From Alkalicaulis satelles (lineage in GTDB: Bacteria > Pseudomonadota > Alphaproteobacteria > Caulobacterales > Maricaulaceae): a stretch of 64,000 bases of DNA. The notes below the pieces were generated by a model. The model searched no databases, was not told where the DNA came from, and saw only the letters and a program-made list of their open reading frames with translations. The stretch spans positions 682,001 to 746,000 of the forward strand of contig NZ_VWOJ01000001.1 of the NCBI RefSeq assembly GCF_008630495.1. Direction: 5' to 3'. Below, piece by piece: positions 28,497 through 36,222 of this stretch. Each line of letters begins with the position of its first letter. Position 1 is the stretch's first letter. The translations under genes and the position numbers were made by a program.

Positions 28497-29273
28497 CTAG
28501 CCCCAGCCGGCGTCGACCATGAATTCATGTCCGGTGCACGCGCGCGCATCATCAGACGCCAGAAACAGCGCCACCGCGGCGATATCGCCCGGTTCGATAC
28601 GGAATTTCAGCGCCTGCTGCTCGACGATGCGCGCCTCTTCACCGGCGGTGTACCACTGGGCCTGGCGCGGCGTCTTCACATTGCCCGGCACGATGCAGAC
28701 CACGCGCACGCCATGCTCGCCCAGCTCGCGCGCCATGGCCCGGGTCATGCCCTCCACGCCCGCCTTGGCGGTCTCGTAGACCGACAGCTCCGGCAGGCCC
28801 AGGCGCCAGGATATGGAGCCCAGATTGACGATCACGCCCTGGCCGCGCGCGCGCATGCCTTCAGCGACAGCCTGGCTGGCGAAGAACTGGTGGCGCAGAT
28901 TGATGGCGATGCGGTTGTCCCAGTATTCGGGCGTCACATCCTCGACCCGGTGGCGGTCGTCATTGGCCGCGTTATTGACCAGCACATCGACCGGCCCGGC
29001 CTCGCGGGCGATGCGCGCCAGCACGGCCTTGAGCGCGGCGGTGTCGGTGATGTCGCAATGATAATAGGCCGGCGCCGGGTCCAGTCCGGACAGGGACTGG
29101 TCCAGCGCCCGCGAAGCCTCTTCGGCCACGTCGATGAACGCCACGCGCGCGCCCTGGCGGGCGAAAGCCTCGGTCAGCGCCGCGCCAATGCCCGAACCGC
29201 CGCCGGTCACGACCACGACCCGTCCCTTCAGCGAGGGATAGACCGCCGCATTGCCGTTGACCTTCGCAATCAT
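28497..29273 (-). CDS. xylB: D-xylose 1-dehydrogenase (NAD, SDR family)
   Basis: Short-chain dehydrogenase, 258 aa, oxidising D-xylose to D-xylonolactone, first step of the Weimberg pathway. Rossmann motif VTGGGSGIGA near residue 22, NNAANDDRH near 100, catalytic Ser in NLGSISW near 148 and YETAK near 162. The protein closely follows Caulobacter XylB along its length, including AVYPSLKG at the start and the SDDARACTGHE region at the end. The ATG at 29273 is preferred because it forms an ATGA overlap with the xylX stop; the longer frame would run into xylX. Confidence 0.92.
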   Translation of the reverse strand: MIAKVNGNAAVYPSLKGRVVVVTGGGSGIGAALTEAFARQGARVAFIDVAEEASRALDQSLSGLDPAPAYYHCDITDTAALKAVLARIAREAGPVDVLVNNAANDDRHRVEDVTPEYWDNRIAINLRHQFFASQAVAEGMRARGQGVIVNLGSISWRLGLPELSVYETAKAGVEGMTRAMARELGEHGVRVVCIVPGNVKTPRQAQWYTAGEEARIVEQQALKFRIEPGDIAAVALFLASDDARACTGHEFMVDAGWG

Positions 29274-30430
29274 GTGGCCTCCAGAAGCCCGCGGGCGGCG
29301 AGATTGCGCATCAGCGCGGAAATGCCGAACGTCCAGGGGGGCGCATTGTCGCAATGCTCCACCAGATTTTCCAGAACGCCAAGACGCTCGGAGCTGACCC
29401 TGACACGATCGCCGCGCTTGTGGGTGAAGCCGCGTCCGGGCGCATCCCGGTCCTCGATCGGGGCGAACATGGTGCCCAGGAACAGCGCCATCCCGTCAGG
29501 ATATTGATGGTGTTCGCCAAAGGTCTGGCCGATCAGGTCCAGCGGATCGCGGCTGATCAGGCGCATGGAGCTTTCGCCGGTGAGCACAAACCCGTCCTCG
29601 CCCTCCACCCGCAGCGCGACCGTGGCCGAGCGCACGTCATCCAGGGTGAAGCCGTCATCAAACAGACGGATGAACGGGCCCAGCGCGCACGACGCGTTAT
29701 TATCCTTGGCCTTGCCCAGAAGCAGGGCCGAGCGGCCCTCGAAATCGCGCAGATTGACGTCATTGCCCAGCATGGCGCCCACGGCTTCGCCTTCGGGATT
29801 GCACACCATGACGATTTCCGGCTCGGGATTATTCCATTGGGAATCAGATCGCACGCCCACATGGCCGCCATGGCCCACGGAGGCCAGGACCGGGCATTTG
29901 GTGAAGACCTCCGCGTCCGGGCCGATAGCGACTTCGAGATACTGGGACCACAGCCCGTCGGCGATCAGCGCCGCCTTCAGCCGCGCCGCTTTCTCGGAGC
30001 CCGGCTTGACCGAGGCCAGATCGCCGCCCATGCGAGTCTGGAGCGTGTCACGGATATCGCGCGCCCGGGCCAGATCGCCGCCCGCGCGTTCCTCGATCAC
30101 ACGCTCGATGGTGGAGACCGCGAAGGTGACGCCAGCAGCCTTGACCGTCTGCAAGTCCACCGGCGCGAGCAATGTCAGGGCGCCGGGCGCATCCTCGCCC
30201 CAGACTGTCGCGATGTTCAGGGCTTCCGCCGCGCCCAGATCACGCCCGCCGGACACGCCGGTCCGGTCCAGCTGCGCCAGCAAGTCCGCAGAGGTGGGCG
30301 CTATGGCGGACATGTCATAGACCCGGCCATTGCGGATCATCACCGGCGCCGGGCCTTCAGGCAGCGCAATGCGCCCGGCCAGCGTCGCGGATCGCCAATC
30401 CGCCGGAAGGCAGTCGGTCAGTCGGGTCAT
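29270..30430 (-). CDS. xylX: 2-dehydro-3-deoxy-D-xylonate dehydratase (FAH family)
   Basis: Converts 2-dehydro-3-deoxy-D-xylonate to 2-oxoglutarate semialdehyde, fourth step of the Weimberg pathway. 386 aa with a C-terminal fumarylacetoacetate-hydrolase fold. Recognisable segments shared with Caulobacter XylX are LPADWRSATLAGRI near residue 9, LLAPVDLQTVKAAGVTFAVS in the centre, NNPEPEIVMVCN near 198 and GNDVNLRDFEGRSALLLGKA near 220, with acidic metal ligands in this block. It is the first gene of the operon and has the perfect LacI-type operator 46 bp upstream. Confidence 0.92.
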   Translation of the reverse strand: MTRLTDCLPADWRSATLAGRIALPEGPAPVMIRNGRVYDMSAIAPTSADLLAQLDRTGVSGGRDLGAAEALNIATVWGEDAPGALTLLAPVDLQTVKAAGVTFAVSTIERVIEERAGGDLARARDIRDTLQTRMGGDLASVKPGSEKAARLKAALIADGLWSQYLEVAIGPDAEVFTKCPVLASVGHGGHVGVRSDSQWNNPEPEIVMVCNPEGEAVGAMLGNDVNLRDFEGRSALLLGKAKDNNASCALGPFIRLFDDGFTLDDVRSATVALRVEGEDGFVLTGESSMRLISRDPLDLIGQTFGEHHQYPDGMALFLGTMFAPIEDRDAPGRGFTHKRGDRVRVSSERLGVLENLVEHCDNAPPWTFGISALMRNLAARGLLEAT

Positions 30431-30476
30431 TCCTCCCCCCGGCTCCTGTCGGCTTCAACCGCAAGCGCACTGTGTT

Positions 30477-30490
30477 TGTTAGCGCTAACA
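30477..30490. promoter_or_regulatory. LacI-type operator (perfect palindrome), xylX operon
   Basis: TGTTAGCGCTAACA is a perfect 14-bp palindrome, the reference for the family in this window. It lies between the LacI gene stop and xylX, 46 bp before the xylX start, and should control the xylX-xylB-transporter-xylA-xylC operon. Confidence 0.85.
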
Positions 30491-30542
30491 TCGCTACTTA
30501 ATCCTCCAAGTGTCAAGGCCGTAACCGGCCTGGAACTGGAAT

Positions 30543-31598
30543 TTACGAGGCGTCCGGTCGGGGCGCCGGGCCGGTGGAGGCGCGAATGACGAGCTTGTAG
30601 GGAAGAAGCCGGTCCACGGGCTGGGCCGGGGCGCTGGGCGTCTTGCCGCGCGCGGCCTCTGACAGGATTCGCACCGCCGTCTCGGTCATCCCGGCCACGG
30701 GCTGATGAATCGTGGTCAGTTCCGGCCAGACCGCTGTGGCGATCGGGGTATCGTCAAATCCCGCCACAGAAAGGCTGCCAGGCACCACCCGCCCGCGATA
30801 ATGGGCGGCGGCCATGACCCCGGCGGCCATATCGTCATTGCTGGCGAAAATGGCGGTTGGCGGCTGTTCGCTGGCGAGCAGCCTCATGGCCGCTTCCAGT
30901 CCCGAGCGATAGGTGAAATCGCCCTCCTCAACCAGGGCGGAGGCGGCGCGCCCGGCCTTGCGGATCTCGGTCTCGAAGCCCAGCAGGCGCTCGGCGGTGG
31001 CCGACTGGTTGGCCGCGCCCTTGATGAAACCGATCCGCTTGTGACCCAGATCCAGCAAGTGGCGCGTCATCTCGGCGGCGGCGGCGAAATCATCAATGCG
31101 CACCGTATTGGGTTGCTGGTTGAGCAGCCGGGCGCCGACCGCGACTCCGGTGATATTGTGCAAAGCCAGCTGTTCATGCGCCGTCACCGATTCGGCATGA
31201 GGCGACGGCAGGATCACGCCGGTCACGCCCCCGGCCACCAGGCGGTCGATTGCAGCGCGCTCGCTGTCCTCTGACGCGCCGCATTTTTCAATCATCAAAA
31301 GGGAGCCGCTGCGCTGGGCCCCATCAAGCGCGCCCACCAGGAACTCGCTGAGATAGCCCGCGCTGGGGTTGGAGTAGAGCAGCCCCACCCGCCGCCCGCC
31401 ATGCCGGGCCAGCGAGCGCGCCGCAGGATTGGGCGAATAGCCCAGCTCGGCCACGGCGCGCAGGACATTCTCGCGCGTGGACTGGCGCACGCCGCTGAAA
31501 TTATTGATGACCCGGGACACCGTCATGGGCGACACGCCGACATGCCGCGCCACATCCTCGATTGTCACGGCTCCGCGCCGGTCCTTGTCTCTCGCCAC
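30543..31598 (-). CDS. LacI family transcriptional regulator (xylR-like)
   Basis: 351 aa repressor-type protein. The N-terminal helix-turn-helix reads TIEDVARHVGVSPMTVSRVI at about residues 12-31, with the hinge helix near 55-62 (PAARSLA). A periplasmic-binding-protein-like effector domain follows (RRVGLLYSNPSAGY near 68, GFDDTPIA near 280). I chose the GTG at 31598. The longest frame starts 68 codons earlier and runs into Rhs debris, and the shorter product has the normal family length. It lies upstream of the xylX operon on the same strand. By analogy to Caulobacter XylR, a xylose-responsive repressor binding TGTTAGCGCTAACA is likely; four such sites are present. Confidence 0.85.
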   Translation of the reverse strand: MARDKDRRGAVTIEDVARHVGVSPMTVSRVINNFSGVRQSTRENVLRAVAELGYSPNPAARSLARHGGRRVGLLYSNPSAGYLSEFLVGALDGAQRSGSLLMIEKCGASEDSERAAIDRLVAGGVTGVILPSPHAESVTAHEQLALHNITGVAVGARLLNQQPNTVRIDDFAAAAEMTRHLLDLGHKRIGFIKGAANQSATAERLLGFETEIRKAGRAASALVEEGDFTYRSGLEAAMRLLASEQPPTAIFASNDDMAAGVMAAAHYRGRVVPGSLSVAGFDDTPIATAVWPELTTIHQPVAGMTETAVRILSEAARGKTPSAPAQPVDRLLPYKLVIRASTGPAPRPDAS

Positions 31599-31798
31599 TC
31601 TGGTGTGTCTCTCGTCTTGACAATAGGCGCGGGCCAGACCCGCGGCGCCCTGCGTTAATGGAATCTCCCTTGCCGGTCCAGCGTCAACACGCACGCCGCG
31701 CGTTCGCCCCGGCGCCGGCCAGCGCGCAAGGATAGTGTTGGCGGCCATATCAAAGAGAGGGTTGGCGCGCGGCGCACAGCGCGAACAGGCCAGCCCCA

Positions 31799-31967
31799 TC
31801 AATATCGGTTCGCCCCCCGGCCTGCGCCCGCCAAGGCGCCGCGCGCGTCATGGCTGAAGGTGAAATGGGCCGCCGTCAGATACGGGTTCAGACCGTTCAC
31901 CGTGAAGTTCACGTCGATATTGGTATAGCCGGTGAAGGCGTAGATATCGTTGGCCAGGGTGCGCCCG
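31799..31967 (-). pseudogene. Rhs core remnant (internal YD-repeat region)
   Basis: The minus strand encodes TLANDIYAFTGYTN, VNGLNPY and SHDARGALAG before a stop. This is the Rhs-core segment usually seen as YAFTDYTN...VNGLNQY...YDARGNL, which lies upstream of the GRF-DPIG region in intact Rhs proteins. Here it lies downstream of those pieces, so order is scrambled. It has no start and is bounded by the 30-bp repeat at 31971. Confidence 0.65.
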
Positions 31968-31970
31968 CGC

Positions 31971-32000
31971 CGCCCGCAGCCCGAAGGGCGAGGACGCGCA
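31971..32000. repeat. 30-bp repeat at Rhs fragment junction (copy A)
   Basis: CGCCCGCAGCCCGAAGGGCG followed by AGGACGCGCA. The same 30 bases occur at the end of the 97-bp repeats at 33279-33375 (one mismatch) and 34255-34351. It contains GCCC-TTCG-GGC, a stable hairpin with a tetraloop. All three copies mark edges of Rhs fragments. Confidence 0.7.
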
Positions 32001-32061
32001 GGAGATAAAGATCAGCCGATCTGGCCGGCGGCGTTATTTAAATGGTGTTAAATCTCTTTGA

Positions 32062-32556
32062 CTATAGCGCCACCTCATCCAGATTATCGCAAACGCCTGG
32101 TATCAAACCGACGCGCGGATTGATTGGGATGGCATTCCATTCAATCAGCAAAGCCTGCGAAAAATCTGCTTCGAATGCGCGGGAAGCTTCGGGAATATTG
32201 CTTGCGAAAATGGCAATGCTCACTTCATGACCATACAGGCTTGCATTGTTCGCCATCATGAATGTCGTCGCGCCGGGCACTTGCGCGGCCAGCCTTATGT
32301 CCTCCCAATAGCCGGGGCGCGGTTCGCCCCTGGCGGAAGAGTGCAAGGGGACATCAACCAGTATTGGCATATCGTGATATAAAAAACCGTTTTCGATGAC
32401 GTGTTTAGCGAAAAACAAACGGAGATCATCTGCCTGTTGGGGCTGCTGCAGGCATACAAGAAATCGCGAGGAAGGGTAGCTTGAAGCGAAAGGGTCGCAT
32501 CCCGACAAGAAAAATGCGGCAACGCTGGTCAGAGCTGTGAGACTGTATTTATTCAT
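32062..32556 (-). CDS. Small putative lipoprotein, candidate Rhs immunity protein
   Basis: 164 aa, no family recognised. The start at 32556 gives a clear lipoprotein signal (MNKYSLTALTSVAAFFLSGC, lipobox LSGC) with AGGAGG 9 bp upstream. The mature part is mixed alpha/beta and acidic near the C-terminus. It follows an Rhs C-terminal module on the same strand (stop at 32723, 166 bp gap), the usual place of an immunity gene. Base composition is visibly more AT-rich than the neighbouring catabolic genes, consistent with transfer. The immunity role is inferred from position only. Confidence 0.55.
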   Translation of the reverse strand: MNKYSLTALTSVAAFFLSGCDPFASSYPSSRFLVCLQQPQQADDLRLFFAKHVIENGFLYHDMPILVDVPLHSSARGEPRPGYWEDIRLAAQVPGATTFMMANNASLYGHEVSIAIFASNIPEASRAFEADFSQALLIEWNAIPINPRVGLIPGVCDNLDEVAL

Positions 32557-32722
32557 CTTCCGGGCCCTCCTCGGGCAACTAATGTCAACGCCGTACACAT
32601 ACTCGCCGCTCCAGAAACAGCGCGCCCGAAGTATGCAGAACCAATAGCAATATTCTCTTTCCTGTGCGCACCTATACCAACACCCACAACACTTATAATT
32701 GAAGTTCCGAAAGCTCCCCGCC

Positions 32723-33385
32723 TCACATTGAATTCAAGAACCCTGGATAATAACGATGGCCGGGTTGGGTTATGTTAATCAATGTCCGATTATCTGGATC
32801 GACGATTTGAAAAATCGGATTATTGCCCCACAGCTTGCGTTCGTGTCCGCCCTCTTCAGCAAAAGCTGCACCTGGAGCAGGCATCAATGGCAATCTTATC
32901 ATGTGAAAAGCCAAATCAGCAGAGCATAACCCAACCGCACTTTCTGCAAAAAAATGCGGCTCTCCAACAATACCATATATCGTTCTGAGCTGCATGATCG
33001 CTGTTGCAAAAGCTGCCTGAGAAGGTGACATCCCCATAGACGCAGAGAAGAATATCAAAGCATCTCCCGACGCGATCCATTGAAGCAAATGATCATCCCG
33101 GCAGTGCATCGAGAAAGGGCACTCTTTATCCTTGTATTCTTGGTGTGGCTCACGCTCTGGAATATCCGGCGACACCCCCCACGGATCCACAAAATTGATC
33201 GGATCGCCGCCCACATAGGCGTAGAGATTGAGCCCGCCGGCCAGGCCGATCGGGTCGGGCTGGATGAAGCGGCCAAGGCCGGGATTGCAGATGCGGTTCT
33301 TGCAGGAGCAGGCGCCGATCTCGCCCAGCCAGAGCTGGCCCGCAGCGCCCGCAACCCGAAGGGCGAGGACGCGCAGGGATGTCAT
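32723..33385 (-). CDS. Orphan Rhs C-terminal module B (core end plus variable tail)
   Basis: 220 aa frame whose first part is the end of an Rhs core: AGQLWLGEIG, then NPGLGRFIQPDPIGLAGG and LNLYAYVGGDPINFVDPWG near residues 35-70. After VDPWG the sequence switches to a variable tail of about 150 residues ending in GHRYYPG, of unknown fold, as in polymorphic Rhs toxins. The core upstream is truncated and broken (33386-33525), so this is a displaced tail rather than a full toxin. The tail may be silent unless recombined with an intact Rhs gene. The first 12 codons derive from the repeat at 33346-33375. Confidence 0.65.
   Translation of the reverse strand: MTSLRVLALRVAGAAGQLWLGEIGACSCKNRICNPGLGRFIQPDPIGLAGGLNLYAYVGGDPINFVDPWGVSPDIPEREPHQEYKDKECPFSMHCRDDHLLQWIASGDALIFFSASMGMSPSQAAFATAIMQLRTIYGIVGEPHFFAESAVGLCSADLAFHMIRLPLMPAPGAAFAEEGGHERKLWGNNPIFQIVDPDNRTLINITQPGHRYYPGFLNSM
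33279..33375. repeat. 97-bp direct repeat, copy B
   Basis: Matches 34255-34351 over 97 bases with one mismatch (AACCCG versus AGCCCG). It encodes, on the minus strand, LRVLALR..AGAAGQLWLGEIG and CSCKNRICNPG. After NPG the two copies continue into different C-terminal modules, so the repeat is a homology point for tail exchange. Confidence 0.85.
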
Positions 33386-33525
33386 GGCTTATAGCCGAAC
33401 CGGCCCACATTGCCGGACGCTGGCAGGCCATAGTCGTCATAGCTGTTGATCTGCACCACCGCGCCCGACCCATTGGTCTCGGCGATGCTTCGAAGGATTA
33501 GACGCACGCTCCGATGCAGCCCCTA
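33386..33525 (-). pseudogene. Rhs core remnant with frameshift and stop
   Basis: The minus strand encodes AETNGSGAVVQINSYDDYGL then PASGNVGRFGYKP followed by TGA. In intact Rhs proteins this reads ...GSGAV..INxYDxYGxPASGNxGRFxYTGQ and runs on into the AGQLWLGEIG of the next frame. A leading LH matches the native LHADERGS element, with bases lost after it. So the core is interrupted twice in about 140 bp. Confidence 0.65.
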
Positions 33526-33535
33526 GAGCAGGACC

Positions 33536-33982
33536 TTAATTCCAATCCGTAAATGCATCCATTTCCATGTAATTACAATCATGATCACAAGACACTCCAA
33601 ATGATCTAATTCGGTCATCTGTAGCGCACTTCCAACTTACAATGTCATGGTCGTCGGCATCCTCGAATTCAGAATCCAGTCTTTGCACACCTAGAAAAGA
33701 AAAATGCCGCTCGACAATTTCCATATCGCCATTAAATATGGTGGTCATGGAAATTCCGTAACATTCAAAATCCAACAGCTCCCGTCCAGACACATTGGCT
33801 TTTCTTTTAGCATATTTAAATACGTCGAATAAATACAAGATCTGAATCCCAGACGTCACGCTTTGGTCTATTGAATGCGTTTCATCGTAAGCACCCCAAC
33901 GCTCTGTGGGATGTTGTTCTGGATTTTCACTCCCCGCCAGAATGAGCGCCCACACAATTGACAAGAACAACGATGATGTCAT
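33536..33982 (-). CDS. Small exported protein, candidate Rhs immunity protein
   Basis: 148 aa protein of no recognised family, starting at 33982 with a hydrophobic signal-like segment (MTSSLFLSIVWALILAG) and continuing with an acidic mature part (EFEDADDHD near residue 115) with several cysteines. AT-rich compared with its surroundings. It directly follows Rhs module C on the same strand, the usual place of an immunity gene. The longer frame starting at 34096 overlaps the module C reading frame and is less likely. Function by position only. Confidence 0.5.
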   Translation of the reverse strand: MTSSLFLSIVWALILAGSENPEQHPTERWGAYDETHSIDQSVTSGIQILYLFDVFKYAKRKANVSGRELLDFECYGISMTTIFNGDMEIVERHFSFLGVQRLDSEFEDADDHDIVSWKCATDDRIRSFGVSCDHDCNYMEMDAFTDWN

Positions 33983-33998
33983 GATTTTTGCTCCGCAC

Positions 33999-34352
33999 TT
34001 AAGAATCGCAAGAAATGTCTGGGGTCGCAAAAGCACGGCCTGGAGAGCTAGAGAATGGTGACCGTTGATGATAGTCGGCCCTACCTCTATGATCAAATCT
34101 CGGAGTATACGAGGTCACCCTCTGGTTTGTTATTAAGCCTAAAGGCCTCCGACTCCGAATTGCAAACCTTCCATCTGCCATAGAGAACTCGTGAAACGAG
34201 GGGTGGCCATGCAGGTCGCGACCGTGTGTGTGCCATGTTCCTACATGAGAATGACCGGGATTGCAGATGCGGTTCTTGCAGGAGCAGGCGCCGATCTCGC
34301 CCAGCCAGAGCTGGCCCGCAGCGCCCGCAGCCCGAAGGGCGAGGACGCGCAT
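33999..34352 (-). pseudogene. Orphan Rhs C-terminal module C (JAB/DUF4329-like tail)
   Basis: 117 aa frame. Residues 1-33 come from the 97-bp repeat (AGQLWLGEIG...NPG). Immediately after NPG the sequence becomes HSHVGTWHTHG, then HPSFHEFSMADG and PLGLITNQRVTSY. GTWHTHG followed by FS.AD and a G-L-hydrophobic strand resembles the metal-site pattern of DUF4329/JAB-like domains found at the ends of Rhs toxins. The rest of the core (GRF..DPIG, LNLYAYVGNDP) is missing between NPG and the tail, so the module is a truncated fusion. Assignment to DUF4329 is by motif only. Confidence 0.5.
34255..34351. repeat. 97-bp direct repeat, copy C
   Basis: Partner of 33279-33375, same orientation, one mismatch. 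The spacing between copies is 976 bp and encloses candidate immunity gene 33536-33982. Confidence 0.85.
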
Positions 34353-34475
34353 CAGTCAAAAGCCCCTGCACACAGCCGCAATATACGACGCTTAGCGGTC
34401 ATGTTGAGGCGAACGCGCACAGGGCGCGCCGGCGCAAGGAGTGGCGCTTCAAAGCTTTATTTTCATTCGGGGAAT

Positions 34476-34552
<77 letters not shown>

Positions 34553-34790
34553 TCAATGCCGTTCACAGGGCTGGCCCGTGATCAGGGGGCGCTATGTATG
34601 ACGCGCGCTTGACGGCGTCAACCGGTGCGCTGCGCGCCGTCATGCTTCCGTGCGATGCGCGAACCGGCCGGTTAACTATGGCCTTGCCCGTTCCCCGCGG
34701 TGCGCAGTAATCTGCGTTCAAGCCAGTGCGTCAGGGGCGGCGTCATGACCGCCTCATCGTCTGGCCGGGGGACAGGGACGAGGTGCTGGC

Positions 34791-35534
34791 ATGCGCGCAG
34801 GCGGTGTCGAGGCAGTCTTGAACACGGATCGGGCGGCAGGGCGCAAGCGCCGTCATGCCCGCGCCTTGACTTTACGGCGCTCAGCCGAGCTGTCTCTGGC
34901 CGCCCTGGTCGCCGGAGGCGGATTATTCACCGCTTTCGTCACCGACGCCGCGCCCCAGAATCCGGCCCACGCCCCATCGGCCGATCCGGGCGCTTTGGCC
35001 CTTTCCGCGCCGTTTGTGGATCTGGACGCGTATTCGCTGCCCCAGGCTTCAGATGGCAGCCGCCAGGCGGTGGCGGCTGCCTTGTCGCGCTCGGGCGCAG
35101 CCCTGCGCCTGGCCGAGCCTTATCCTTATAGTCTGGCATCGTCTGACGAGACCGGTTTTGACCTTGGGCCGGACGTGCAGTTGCGCGCCCGCGCCCGCGC
35201 CGTAGACGGGTCGCGCTGGTCAGGTTCGGCGCTGGGCGTCCAGCTCACCGCAAGCACCCGCACGCTCAGCGATCTGCCGCCTGTTTTCCTGGTCGGCGGG
35301 GCGGGACGCGAGAGCTATGTGATCGCGCCAAGCGGCATGCTGGACTACACTTTCGCCCCTGCAGGCGCCTTCGCCAGCGTGGGCGACGCCCATTTCGGCG
35401 TCGGCCTGGAGGTCAATGACGATCTGTTCGTCACCGCGGGCTATGTGCGCGAACAGCGCCACTACCGCATGGGCGCGCGCGACTGGTCTGAAGAAGACCA
35501 TTATGCCGGCCTCGCCCTGCGCGCGCGCTGGTAG
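34791..35534 (+). CDS. Putative outer-membrane beta-barrel protein
   Basis: 247 aa, not recognised as a named family. An extended Arg-rich N-terminus precedes a hydrophobic segment (residues about 34-52, SLAALVAGGGLFTAF). The second half alternates short polar turns and amphipathic strands (GMLDYTFAPAG, FGVGLEVNDDLFVTAGY, HYAGLALRARW), and the chain ends in an aromatic residue (Trp), as expected of an outer-membrane barrel. Monocistronic between the initiator tRNA and a convergent GNAT gene. Localisation is inferred. Confidence 0.55.
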   Translation: MRAGGVEAVLNTDRAAGRKRRHARALTLRRSAELSLAALVAGGGLFTAFVTDAAPQNPAHAPSADPGALALSAPFVDLDAYSLPQASDGSRQAVAAALSRSGAALRLAEPYPYSLASSDETGFDLGPDVQLRARARAVDGSRWSGSALGVQLTASTRTLSDLPPVFLVGGAGRESYVIAPSGMLDYTFAPAGAFASVGDAHFGVGLEVNDDLFVTAGYVREQRHYRMGARDWSEEDHYAGLALRARW

Positions 35535-35544
35535 GCGGGTTTTT

Positions 35545-36003
35545 CTAGATATCCAGGTGAAAGAAGCGGTTGAACGCGCCGGGCTGATACCCGCCAAAGG
35601 CCGCGCCTTCCTCAAATCCCCGTTTGCGGTAAAGCGCCAGCGCCGCCTCGAACGGCCCGCCAGAGCCCGTTTCCAGGCTGAGGCGGCGCCAACCGCGTGC
35701 GCGGGCTTCTGCGATGATGTGCTCGAGCAGGGCCGCGCCCACGCCCTGACGCATATGATCAGGATGGGTGCGCATGGATTTGATCTCGCCCGCCCCCTCG
35801 CCCAGGGCCTTGAGCGCGCCCATGCCCGCCAGCGCGCCTTCACGCCAAGCTGTCCACACGCTGACATCCGGTGATGTCAGCGCCGCCACGCCCAGCGCAT
35901 GCACCGTTCCAGGCGGCGAGCTGGCGTGCATGCCGGCCAGATGCAGCGCCAGCAGGGCCTGGACCTCTTCCGAGCTGAGGTCATCGGGGCGGATCTCGAT
36001 CAT
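35545..36003 (-). CDS. GNAT family N-acetyltransferase
   Basis: 152 aa acetyltransferase of the GNAT fold. The acetyl-CoA loop is seen in MRTHPDHMRQGVGAALLEHI split around residues 78-97 (pattern RxxGxGxxL). The late YRKRGF motif near 133 precedes a C-terminal aromatic strand (FNRFFHLDI). Small-molecule acetyltransferase; substrate unknown. The ATG at 36003 was chosen because the longer frame extends 50 codons through low-quality sequence. Convergent with the preceding gene, 10 bp apart. Confidence 0.85.
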   Translation of the reverse strand: MIEIRPDDLSSEEVQALLALHLAGMHASSPPGTVHALGVAALTSPDVSVWTAWREGALAGMGALKALGEGAGEIKSMRTHPDHMRQGVGAALLEHIIAEARARGWRRLSLETGSGGPFEAALALYRKRGFEEGAAFGGYQPGAFNRFFHLDI

Positions 36004-36222
36004 GGCCCTTCCAATACCTCCGCCCGGCCCAGGCGTCGATGGCGCCATCCAATCTCTACTGGCGACACGGTCGAAGAGAAGACGGGGTGGAGCACCTGAA
36101 GACCGGCCCCTTCCTCGCCGCCCGGGGCGCGTCAAGCGGCTGCGCGCGCCCATGCTAGCTGGCCCCGGGCTTGCATCGCTGGGCCCTCAGCGCTTTCGGG
36201 CGCGTCAGGGTGGAGCAGATTT

